From positions 1 through 6,672 of the forward strand of contig JAGHCC010000015.1 of NCBI GenBank assembly GCA_021160685.1: 6,672 nt of DNA, read 5' to 3'. The notes under the pieces are model-generated. The model worked only from the letters and a program-made list of their open reading frames with translations, searched no databases and was not told the origin of the DNA. Of this stretch, positions 1-5,642 are shown piece after piece; the first letter of the stretch is position 1, and each line of letters begins with the position of its first letter. Both the position numbers and the translations under genes were made by a program. This DNA is from Desulfobulbaceae bacterium (GTDB taxonomy: Bacteria; Desulfobacterota; Desulfobulbia; Desulfobulbales; SURF-16).

Positions 1-346
1 ATCTACATGTATTTTTCTTATCATGTTCGTGGACTTTTTTTGATGCGTTTATTTCTGGGCAGTTGAAAGCATAATAATTAATTTTTCTCTTTTAAATTTT
101 ATATGGGTTGGTCTGGGAATGTCAAGAAAATGAATTTAAACGTCATGCCGCGCTGAATGAGCAGTGCGGAAGGATCGTCTATGGTATAGCGGAATTGCTG
201 TCCGGATATTATATTCTGCCCGCTGTATGGTGCAAACTTCGTGCTTCCCAAAGTGGAAATAGTTTGTCGGAAAGAAACATGAAAGGTTAGAAAGGGGGCT
301 GGTGTTAAAAACAGGGCATAGACCGACTCTGTGGGGTGCTCCTTCT
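1..346. other. Gene-free stretch downstream of cbiB
   Basis: I see no credible gene here. The longest plus-strand frame would start at a TTG at 108 and run to 290 (60 codons); it has no ribosome binding site and resembles nothing I recognise. An ATG at 103 reads only 17 codons. The first 100 bases are AT-rich, and the rest has mixed composition without a coding pattern on either strand. I looked for a cobalamin riboswitch because cbiB is nearby, but found no conserved B12-box sequence. A decayed gene fragment between about 105 and 290 cannot be excluded. Confidence 0.55.
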
Positions 347-515
347 AAGTAACAAAAAAAAGGTAATGGGCTGATAATATAGAAAAAATTAGCTAGTTGA
401 GCCGCAGAATGTCGAACAAGAAATTTTGAATGTCGAAGGAAGGTACTTTCTAATCAGATAACTTCCATACTTCATAATTCGACATTCACGGTGACCTCGA
501 TTTTTTTTGTTACTT
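347..515. repeat. Repeat-like element with 15-bp perfect terminal inverted repeats
   Basis: Bases 347-361 (AAGTAACAAAAAAAA) are exactly repeated in inverted orientation at 501-515, enclosing 139 bases. Inside are three copies of GAATGTCGAA: direct copies at 407-416 and 428-437 and an inverted copy at 478-487, so the interior can also fold back on itself. This layout resembles small non-coding dispersed elements (MITE-like, or the palindromic intergenic repeats common in deltaproteobacteria). I see no clear target-site duplication. Only one copy lies in the window, so dispersal is inferred. On the plus strand an imperfect hairpin at 479-500 is followed by eight T (501-508) and could act as a weak terminator. 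The element lies 75 bases beyond the cbiB stop. Confidence 0.5.
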
Positions 516-589
516 TTAAAATAAATGCCGGTATCTTCACCCCGGTTATCTCGAAGTCTACGCTTATCTGCTGAATAGTTACTCAAATT

Positions 590-1561
590 TTAGAGTCTAA
601 TCATCCCGAATAACAGCCTGATAGCCAAAAACATGAGCGCTGCCAGGACCGATGTCAACAGCATAATCTTGATAGCTTGCCAAATGTGGAGATGGTTGAT
701 GGGCTCATCCGCGTCACCCAGGGTCGGTTTGGTCACTGTTTTGCCAAAATAGCTGCTCGATCCGCCAAGCTGGATGCTAAGCGCCCCGGCCACCGCAGCC
801 TCGGAATGGCCGGAGTTCGGGCTGGCATGCTTTTTTCGGTCCCGAATCAATATCTCCAATGATTTTTTGGCATTGAGACCAAGAAGAAAGGAAGCCACTG
901 GGACGAGGAGCCCGGTGAGCCGGGCCGGGATAAAGTTGGCAAGATCATCCAGCCTGGCTGAAGCCCAGCCGAATTTTACGTATTTTTCGTTTTTGTAGCC
1001 GAACATGGAGTCGCCTGTGTTGATTACTTTGTAAAGCATGGCGCCTATAGGGCCGGCTAGAATTCCATAAAAGAGAGGCGCGGTTACGCCGTCCACCATG
1101 TTTTCCGCCACGCTCTCCACAGTTGCCCGACTGACGCCTGCCTGGTCCAGCCTGCTCGTGTCTCGGCCGACGATCATGGCGACTCGCTGCCTGGCCTGGA
1201 TCAGATCCTTGTCCCGCAGGGCATCGTAAACTTCTTTGCTGTGTTCGGTTAAATCTCTGGCGGCAAGTGTGGTGTAGAGAAGAAAAACGGCCGTCAGGTG
1301 GCCTAGCAGGGGGTGGAGCCATGCTGCGGCCCGAAGCAGGGCCATCACGCTCAGTCCGGTTATCAGCAACAGAAAGACAAGGGTCAATAGTCCCGCCAGC
1401 CGCTCATTGCGGATAAAGCGGCGGGAGATGTTTTCAGCTGTTGTGGCCAGAGCGCCGATGAGGCGGACCGGATGGGGGAACCAGCGCGGATCGCCGAGGA
1501 GAAGGTCGAGAAAGATGGCTCCAAGGGGATAAAGAATAATGGTGGAAAAATGAATATCCAT
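590..1561 (-). CDS. cbiB: Adenosylcobinamide-phosphate synthase CbiB (CobD family)
   Basis: This integral membrane protein of cobalamin biosynthesis joins adenosylcobyric acid to an aminopropanol (phosphate) arm to give adenosylcobinamide (phosphate). The 323-residue length is normal for the family. Conserved blocks are visible in order: LDLLLGDP (18-25), HPVRLIG (30-36), VGRDTSRL (131-138), ESVAENMVDGVTAPL (149-163), YKVINTGDSMFGYKNEKY (177-194), KFGWASARLDDL (196-207), a long RDRKKHASPNSGHSEAAV block (from 240) and GDADEPI (282-288). Hydrophobic stretches near 6-22, 56-78, 88-104, 212-229 and 296-318 fit membrane helices. The ATG at 1561 is chosen because the family starts just before the LDLLLGDP block; no good Shine-Dalgarno sequence precedes it. 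The gene begins 27 bases after the stop of the secreted-protein gene, so it may depend on translational coupling. No other cobalamin gene is in the window. Confidence 0.96.
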   Translation of the reverse strand: MDIHFSTIILYPLGAIFLDLLLGDPRWFPHPVRLIGALATTAENISRRFIRNERLAGLLTLVFLLLITGLSVMALLRAAAWLHPLLGHLTAVFLLYTTLAARDLTEHSKEVYDALRDKDLIQARQRVAMIVGRDTSRLDQAGVSRATVESVAENMVDGVTAPLFYGILAGPIGAMLYKVINTGDSMFGYKNEKYVKFGWASARLDDLANFIPARLTGLLVPVASFLLGLNAKKSLEILIRDRKKHASPNSGHSEAAVAGALSIQLGGSSSYFGKTVTKPTLGDADEPINHLHIWQAIKIMLLTSVLAALMFLAIRLLFGMIRL

Positions 1562-1588
1562 TCTGTTCTGAATCTGGATGAGACCGGG

Positions 1589-2344
1589 TTAGGACTCTGA
1601 TTCCGGGGCAGACCCGTTGGGTTTGCAGTTTTTGGCCGCGATCGTTTCAATTTTTTTGCCGATCTGGCCGGGAGTAATGGCGCAGGAAGCGGCAATTTCA
1701 CTCCAGCTTTGTCCCTTGTCCAGATAACCGGTTGCCAGCTCTTTCGGTGATCTGCCACACTCCTGAGACAGCGCAAGCAGCACAACAATCATTTTGTCGT
1801 CGAGACCTTTTGCGCGAAACTCTTTTATTTTATTTTCATTCACATTGAAACAGTCTTCGATCACAGCAGCGCTTGCCCGGGCAGTCGCTGATTCTTCATT
1901 GCCGGCGCTGAGCGCAAGCACGACTTTATCCTTTTTTCCGCTTGAATTGATTTCAACAGAACTGACAATCTGCTGCCAGGAAAGACCGGTTGCACGTTCT
2001 TTGAGAAACTGTTGAAAGTCTGCATCAAGAATGCGGGACAAGTAGAGGGCTGTGAGCAGATCTGCAGAACTGACACCATGCTGCATCTTCAGCATGATGA
2101 TTGACCTTTTGGAAACAGGATACATTCCAGCAAGAAGAGAGTTGAAGCCGGTTGCCAGCATATAGTCGTCTGCCGCAAATTTCTGGGTTGCATTGTACTC
2201 GCGGTTTTGAAAGCAATGACAGTTGATGGCTGACTCGGCCCGGCAGCCCTCTGCCGACCAGAGAAATAGTGCAATCAACACCATCAGGATCTTGAGAGCA
2301 TTGAGACACGGTAAAGAGAGTTTTTGTTTATTGATTTTTGTCAT
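1589..2344 (-). CDS. Secreted protein of unknown function with a duplicated ~64-residue helical repeat
   Basis: I do not recognise this 251-residue protein. A signal peptide is likely: basic N-terminus, hydrophobic core around residues 18-31, and a plausible signal peptidase I site after CRA (residue 36). A lipobox is not convincing. The mature part holds two similar segments, about 75-138 and 166-231. They share the pattern [YF]xV[SN], then a Gly, then L-x-A-L-x-L-S, then ATG with SW-x-x-I (GLSWQQI in copy 1, GQSWSEI in copy 2) and a closing GKK. This indicates an internal duplication of a mainly helical unit. Cysteines sit at 42, 44, 165, 196, 221 and 240 and could form disulfides or bind metal. 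The ATG at 2344 lies 22 bases after the glycosyltransferase stop and has no clear ribosome binding site. An upstream TTG at 2416 would overlap the preceding gene and displace the signal peptide from the N-terminus. The gene probably belongs to one operon with cbiB. Confidence 0.72.
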   Translation of the reverse strand: MTKINKQKLSLPCLNALKILMVLIALFLWSAEGCRAESAINCHCFQNREYNATQKFAADDYMLATGFNSLLAGMYPVSKRSIIMLKMQHGVSSADLLTALYLSRILDADFQQFLKERATGLSWQQIVSSVEINSSGKKDKVVLALSAGNEESATARASAAVIEDCFNVNENKIKEFRAKGLDDKMIVVLLALSQECGRSPKELATGYLDKGQSWSEIAASCAITPGQIGKKIETIAAKNCKPNGSAPESES

Positions 2345-2366
2345 TAGTTTTAGTAACAATTTTGCA

Positions 2367-3449
2367 TTAAACAGAATATTTATGCTTTGCCAGGCGGGCG
2401 AGTAAGAAATCAGCAATCTGATCAGCGCCGTTTTTTTTCATAACAGGTCCTCGTTTCATGCTCAAGAGTTCAGGCAATTTTCCCAGCCACTTTCCGTTGA
2501 GAAATTCTTCCTCGCCGATGGCTGTTCCTGTCATTTTACGTTCAATAAAGTTTACCAGGATCTCTGCTTCAGGGAAACGTTTTCGGCTGATATATCCCAC
2601 CGGCACACCGGCTTGATACGCCTCGGCAAGAGTGCTGTAGCCCACCTTGCAGATGAGTGCATCGCAGCCGGACACCAGATCCACGTGCGAAATTCCTGAA
2701 TTTTGTCCAAGAAGTAGCGCGTTTTTACTTAATTGCCAAGTTTTGTCTGTGCCGGCAACAATAAAGAAGATGTTTGAATAACTCGTAAGAGATTTCAAAA
2801 AAGGCAGATCAAGGGGGACACCGCCCATACTGATTAAAACACTTTTTTTTGTATTCGCAGGGAAAAGTTTTCGGATTGCCGCAGGCTCCGATTGATTTTT
2901 TCTGAAAACAGGTCCGACGCTGAGATCCGCTTTACAGGGCAGGCAGACCGGCTCGGTCTGGATATGAAAGGTTGCCTGCCGGAACCAGTCGTCAAGATAC
3001 TCTGCATAATACTGGAGCCGGGGCTCTATTGCAAAATATGGTTGATAAATCCAGTCCCAGGTAAAGTTTTCAATGAGAGCTGATGGCAGGCTGCACTCTT
3101 TGGCCACGGCAATGCCAAGGGGCGCAATATCACAGAGGATGAGAGCGCATTTATTGCACTCTCGGCTAAGAGAAGCGATCAAGCCGGGATCATACGGCAG
3201 CAGATGTGACAGTTCTTCAAAGGTTTGACCGGGATTTTCCTGCAGGGCATTGTGCTGGACAAGGCCGACATCCGTCAGCTGCTGGTGATAGATGAAACAG
3301 TCAAGTGATTCGCGAAAGAGCCATTCCGGCACAGTGGTAAATATATGGAAAATCAGGCCGGAACGCTGTTGTATCATGCTCTGCATGACAGCAATGGCCC
3401 TGGTGGCATGACCAAAACCATGGGAAGAGATGAAAAAAGCTATCTGCAT
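2367..3449 (-). CDS. GT-B glycosyltransferase-like protein, related to the N-terminal domain of plant L-arabinokinase
   Basis: This 360-residue, probably cytosolic protein has two Rossmann-like halves as in the MurG/GT28-type GT-B fold. The N-terminus carries FFISSHGFGHATRA, with HGFGHA at residues 10-15, matching the glycine-rich acceptor loop. CDIAP (106-110) and NFTWDWIY (128-135) follow. The second half starts near SMGG (207-210) and contains the donor-side motif CDALICKVGYSTLAEA (262-277), similar in layout to the MurG C-terminal sugar-nucleotide site. From memory, the same blocks in the same order occur in the GT-like N-terminal region of plant arabinokinase; the kinase half is absent here. 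Donor and acceptor are unknown. The ATG at 3449 is chosen because the family motif starts right after it. A GTG at 3479 would extend the protein by ten residues, but it overlaps the only Shine-Dalgarno-like sequence (AAGGAG, 3479-3484), so the true start has a weak site. Confidence 0.85.
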   Translation of the reverse strand: MQIAFFISSHGFGHATRAIAVMQSMIQQRSGLIFHIFTTVPEWLFRESLDCFIYHQQLTDVGLVQHNALQENPGQTFEELSHLLPYDPGLIASLSRECNKCALILCDIAPLGIAVAKECSLPSALIENFTWDWIYQPYFAIEPRLQYYAEYLDDWFRQATFHIQTEPVCLPCKADLSVGPVFRKNQSEPAAIRKLFPANTKKSVLISMGGVPLDLPFLKSLTSYSNIFFIVAGTDKTWQLSKNALLLGQNSGISHVDLVSGCDALICKVGYSTLAEAYQAGVPVGYISRKRFPEAEILVNFIERKMTGTAIGEEEFLNGKWLGKLPELLSMKRGPVMKKNGADQIADFLLARLAKHKYSV

Positions 3450-3469
3450 GGCAAATCGTGATGTCGTAG

Positions 3470-3500
3470 CCCATCCCACTCCTTAAGGGAGAGGGATGGG
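3470..3500. repeat. Imperfect palindrome between gltA and the glycosyltransferase gene
   Basis: CCCATCCC at 3470-3477 pairs with GGGATGGG at 3493-3500. The interior (ACTCCTTAAGGGAGA) continues the pairing with one mismatch and one bulge around TTAA. There is no T-tract after it on the minus strand, so it is not a classical intrinsic terminator. It could be a REP-like element, an mRNA-stabilising stem at the gltA 3' end, or part of the leader of the next gene, whose start is 20 bases further on. Confidence 0.6.
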
Positions 3501-3507
3501 GGAGGGG
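3487..3507 (+). other. Putative G-quadruplex motif
   Basis: On the plus strand there are four G-runs of three or more separated by short loops: 3487-3489, 3493-3495, 3498-3502 and 3504-3507, with loops of 3, 2 and 1 bases. This fits the canonical G3+N1-7 pattern. It lies on the template strand for the minus-strand genes, so the RNA would be C-rich. It overlaps the right arm of the palindrome, making the two structures mutually exclusive. Confidence 0.6.
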
Positions 3508-3541
3508 ATATGCATCTTAATAAAACAGATTTCATGGACGA

Positions 3542-4945
3542 CTAAAGAAGATCTCTAACCTCACGTCCTTCCTTCATGTCGGTTCCTTCCAGATAACGTT
3601 TAATGGATTCGGCGGCCACCTTGGCCTGATAGGCGGCCTTAGCCACGGTCTGAGGTCCGAGAACGGAATCTCCGGCCGTAAAAATCCCGTCTTTCGAGGT
3701 CTGCATGGTCACGGGATCAACCACATAGGTGCCCCAGCTGGTCAGTTCAAAATCAATTCCTTTATCCATAATGTGGTTGACATTCTGGCTGATGGCCGGA
3801 ATGATGGCGTCCGCATCGATCATAAAATTTGAACCTTCAATCACCACAGGACGGCAGCGACCTGAAGTGTCGCACTCGCCAAGTTTCATGCGCAGACATT
3901 CAATTTTGGTTAATTTGCCGTTTTCTCCGTGAATCTTGATCGGAGCTGCCAGCATTTCAATTTTGACGCCTTCTTCCTCAAGATGGTCGATTTCGGCCTT
4001 GGAAGCCGGCATTTCCGCCTTGGTGCGGCGGTAGAGGATAAAGACCTTGTCCGAGCCGGTCCTCAAGGCTGTCCTGGCCACATCTATTGCGACATTGCCG
4101 CCACCGACCACAACAATGTTTTTGCCCAGATTCAGGTTTTCGCCCAGGTTCACGCGCCGCAGGTAGTCAACGCCATGGAGAACACCATCAAGATCCTCGC
4201 CCTCGATGCCGAGCTTTCTGCTATCATGGGCACCGACAGCATGAAATATCGCATCATACTCCTCCTGAAGCTGTTCAATGCTAATATCCTTGCCAACAGT
4301 TACATTGTTTTTCACTGTTACACCGCAGCTTTTCAGGGCGTCAAATTCGGCCTCGACAATTTCACGTGGCAAGCGATAGGCAGGGATTCCCACTGTCAAC
4401 ATGCCGCCATCGATAGGCAGGCTTTCAAAGATTGTGCAATGATAACCCTCGTGGGCGAGATAATAGGCCACAGTCATGCCGGCTGGGCCGGATCCGACAA
4501 TGGCGACTTTTTTATTTTTTGGCAGGGCACATACGCGGGAGAGATCCTTGCCATTGGCCACCATCCAGTCGACGATGTAGCGTTCCAGCATGCCGATTGC
4601 AACTGGATCACCCTTCTTGCCGCGCACACAGGAGCCTTCGCATTGAAATTCCTGGGGACAAACCCGGGAACAGACAGCCGGCAGAGAGTTTTTATCCCGA
4701 ACGACCCAGTAGGCCTCTTCGAGCTTTCCGTCCCGCAACAGGGAAATAAATTCGGGAATCCTGTTGTTGAGGGGACATCCTTTTCGGCAGGTTGGTTTTT
4801 TGCACTGCAGACAGCGATTTGCCTCCCGCACTGCGGTTTCTTCGTCAAATCCCGCAGTCACTTCTTCAAAATTTGTAATACGATATGCCACATCAAGTTC
4901 ATCAGGATGTTGCCGTTCAATAGCCATACGTTCTTTTGGTTTCAT
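3542..4945 (-). CDS. gltA: Glutamate synthase small-subunit-type NADPH oxidoreductase (GltA / NfnB family)
   Basis: This cytosolic FAD- and NAD(P)-binding iron-sulfur flavoprotein has 467 residues, the usual family length. An N-terminal helical domain carries two cysteine sets: C45-x2-C48-x4-C53-x3-C57 and C92-x3-C96-x5-C102-x3-C106, which bind [4Fe-4S] clusters in this family. The FAD site is GSGPAG (151-156), the NAD(P) site is VVVGGGNVAIDVA (278-290) followed by YRRTKAEMPAS (305-315), and the C-terminal flavin motif is TAGD (423-426). The family includes stand-alone 'NADPH glutamate synthase' proteins of anaerobes and archaea and the large subunit of the bifurcating transhydrogenase NfnAB (SudAB). 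Neither a large GOGAT subunit (gltB) nor the NfnA partner is adjacent, so glutamate synthesis and NADPH-ferredoxin exchange both remain possible. The ATG at 4945 is fixed by an excellent ribosome binding site. The gene begins a separate unit after the atp terminators. The symbol is unrelated to citrate synthase gltA. Confidence 0.93.
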   Translation of the reverse strand: MKPKERMAIERQHPDELDVAYRITNFEEVTAGFDEETAVREANRCLQCKKPTCRKGCPLNNRIPEFISLLRDGKLEEAYWVVRDKNSLPAVCSRVCPQEFQCEGSCVRGKKGDPVAIGMLERYIVDWMVANGKDLSRVCALPKNKKVAIVGSGPAGMTVAYYLAHEGYHCTIFESLPIDGGMLTVGIPAYRLPREIVEAEFDALKSCGVTVKNNVTVGKDISIEQLQEEYDAIFHAVGAHDSRKLGIEGEDLDGVLHGVDYLRRVNLGENLNLGKNIVVVGGGNVAIDVARTALRTGSDKVFILYRRTKAEMPASKAEIDHLEEEGVKIEMLAAPIKIHGENGKLTKIECLRMKLGECDTSGRCRPVVIEGSNFMIDADAIIPAISQNVNHIMDKGIDFELTSWGTYVVDPVTMQTSKDGIFTAGDSVLGPQTVAKAAYQAKVAAESIKRYLEGTDMKEGREVRDLL

Positions 4946-4947
4946 AG

Positions 4948-4956
4948 CACCTCCTT
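4948..4956 (-). promoter_or_regulatory. Ribosome binding site of gltA
   Basis: On the minus strand this reads AAGGAGGTG, nearly a full complement of the 16S rRNA 3' end, ending two bases before the ATG at 4945. It is much stronger than the sites of the three genes further downstream. Confidence 0.85.
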
Positions 4957-5076
4957 CTTGTCAATCAATGAGAAAACGAAAAAGCTGAACAGTTCGATGA
5001 TTTGCTTTTATCTCAATCGGTAAACAGCGCAGGGAAGAGATCTGAAAATCATTTCATCCGGGTGTGAAAATGGGTA

Positions 5077-5082
5077 ATTATA
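5077..5082 (-). promoter_or_regulatory. Candidate -10 box of a gltA promoter
   Basis: The minus strand reads TATAAT, a perfect -10 hexamer. The best -35 candidate, TTAATG at 18 bases spacing, is poor (three of six matches). The position, after the atpE terminators and about 130 bases before gltA, fits a gltA promoter with a leader. The rest of the 4957-5163 interval shows no gene, riboswitch or sigma-54 site that I can recognise. Confidence 0.35.
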
Positions 5083-5163
5083 CGGATAATCAGCAGGTTA
5101 CATTAAGGAAGGGGAAAGGTAATACGTTTTTCAATAGTTTTCATTACTAAAATTGATTTTTAC

Positions 5164-5198
5164 AAAAAAAAGGCTGCAGGTAATTAACCTGCAGCCTT
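5164..5198 (-). terminator. Rho-independent terminator (distal) of the atp operon
   Basis: A perfect 12-bp stem is formed by 5170-5181 (AAGGCTGCAGGT) and 5187-5198 (ACCTGCAGCCTT) with a 5-base loop. On the minus strand it is followed by a run of T (A tract at 5164-5170). It lies 44 bases beyond the atpE stop and isolates the atp operon from gltA. Confidence 0.92.
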
Positions 5199-5206
5199 GA
5201 AGGTGC

Positions 5207-5232
5207 AAAAAAATCAGGGGATTAACCCCTGA
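5207..5232 (-). terminator. Rho-independent terminator (proximal) of the atp operon
   Basis: A 7-bp stem, TCAGGGG (5214-5220) with CCCCTGA (5226-5232) around a 5-base loop, is followed on the minus strand by seven T (A tract 5207-5213). It starts 9 bases after the atpE stop codon and precedes the stronger second terminator. TCAGGGGATT is also present at 5250-5259, at the 3' end of atpE, so the CCCCTGA arm has an alternative pairing partner. Confidence 0.8.
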
Positions 5233-5241
5233 TAATCTCTC

Positions 5242-5571
5242 TTAACCCATCAGGGGATTTGCGTACAGCAGAATCAGAGAGATAACCAGACCATAAATGG
5301 TCAGGGACTCGATAAGAGCCATACCAAGAATCATGGTAACGGTCAGTTTACCAGAAGCTTCGGGGTTACGGGCGGTACCAAGACAAGCACCCTCACAAGC
5401 GCTACCCATACCAATACCACAACCAAGAGCAGCCAGACCAACTGACAGAGCAGCAGCAATACAGATCAGAGGAATTGTCAATCCGCCTGCAGCAGCAGCT
5501 CCTTCAGAAGCCATTGCAACGCTAGCCATGCCAAGTACCATCAGTGATGTTAAAATTCCAACTTTTTTCAT
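5242..5571 (-). CDS. atpE: ATP synthase F0 subunit c
   Basis: This is the proteolipid of the rotating c-ring, which carries the coupling ion through the membrane. The 109 residues comprise a signal-peptide-like extension (1-21, ending AMA before SEG) and a mature hairpin of about 88 residues. Helix 1 holds a packed glycine motif at G50, G52, G54 and G56; the polar loop is ARNPEA (67-72); helix 2 ends near LLYANPLMG and carries the ion-binding E88. By alignment to Na+-type c subunits (Ilyobacter), the Q32 position is M55 and the T67 position is L90, while S89 and Y93 match. This argues for H+ rather than Na+ coupling. Unusual cysteines occur at 51, 59 and 63. The start is the ATG at 5571, six bases after AAGGAGG; another ATG two codons upstream abuts that site. 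The gene follows atpB after 71 bases and is the last of the operon. Confidence 0.96.
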   Translation of the reverse strand: MKKVGILTSLMVLGMASVAMASEGAAAAGGLTIPLICIAAALSVGLAALGCGIGMGSACEGACLGTARNPEASGKLTVTMILGMALIESLTIYGLVISLILLYANPLMG

Positions 5572-5577
5572 GTTCAT

Positions 5578-5584
5578 CCTCCTT
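5578..5584 (-). promoter_or_regulatory. Ribosome binding site of atpE with AU-rich upstream tract
   Basis: AAGGAGG on the minus strand lies six bases before the ATG at 5571 and directly touches an earlier in-frame ATG (5575-5577), which is therefore an unlikely start. Upstream, 5591-5610 is almost entirely A/T, like the U-rich translational enhancer known before E. coli atpE, which supports the high c-subunit yield. That functional comparison is inference. Confidence 0.75.
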
Positions 5585-5642
5585 ACAGGATTTAAAAAAA
5601 TTAATATTTGGCCTTCTTCTAGAAGATCTATTTTAAAATTTA

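Noticed and set aside
108..290. Plus-strand frame of 60 codons near the left edge
   Set aside because: It has a TTG start, no ribosome binding site and no recognisable family. Chance length in a gene-poor stretch is the simpler explanation.
389..586. Minus-strand frame of 65 codons starting four bases after the cbiB stop
   Set aside because: It would begin with TTG without a ribosome binding site, and most of it reads through the repeat-like element. The peptide looks like translated repeat rather than a protein.
1..589. Cobalamin riboswitch associated with cbiB
   Set aside because: The region is downstream, not upstream, of cbiB, and no B12-box-like core was found on either strand. The short gap before cbiB also has no room for one.
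945..1322. Minus-strand frame of 125 codons within cbiB
   Set aside because: It is an out-of-phase shadow of cbiB, whose conserved blocks run through this stretch in the correct frame.
2345..2416. Longer start (TTG at 2416) for the secreted protein
   Set aside because: It would overlap the glycosyltransferase gene by 50 bases, lacks a ribosome binding site, and would bury the signal peptide behind 24 extra residues.
3470..3500. Rho-independent terminator of gltA
   Set aside because: The stem is present but is not followed by a T-tract on the minus strand, so it does not qualify as an intrinsic terminator.
3929..5023. Plus-strand open frame of 364 codons
   Set aside because: It lies antisense to most of gltA, whose motifs are complete on the minus strand. 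The frame has no ribosome binding site or recognisable domain and is a by-product of gltA codon composition.
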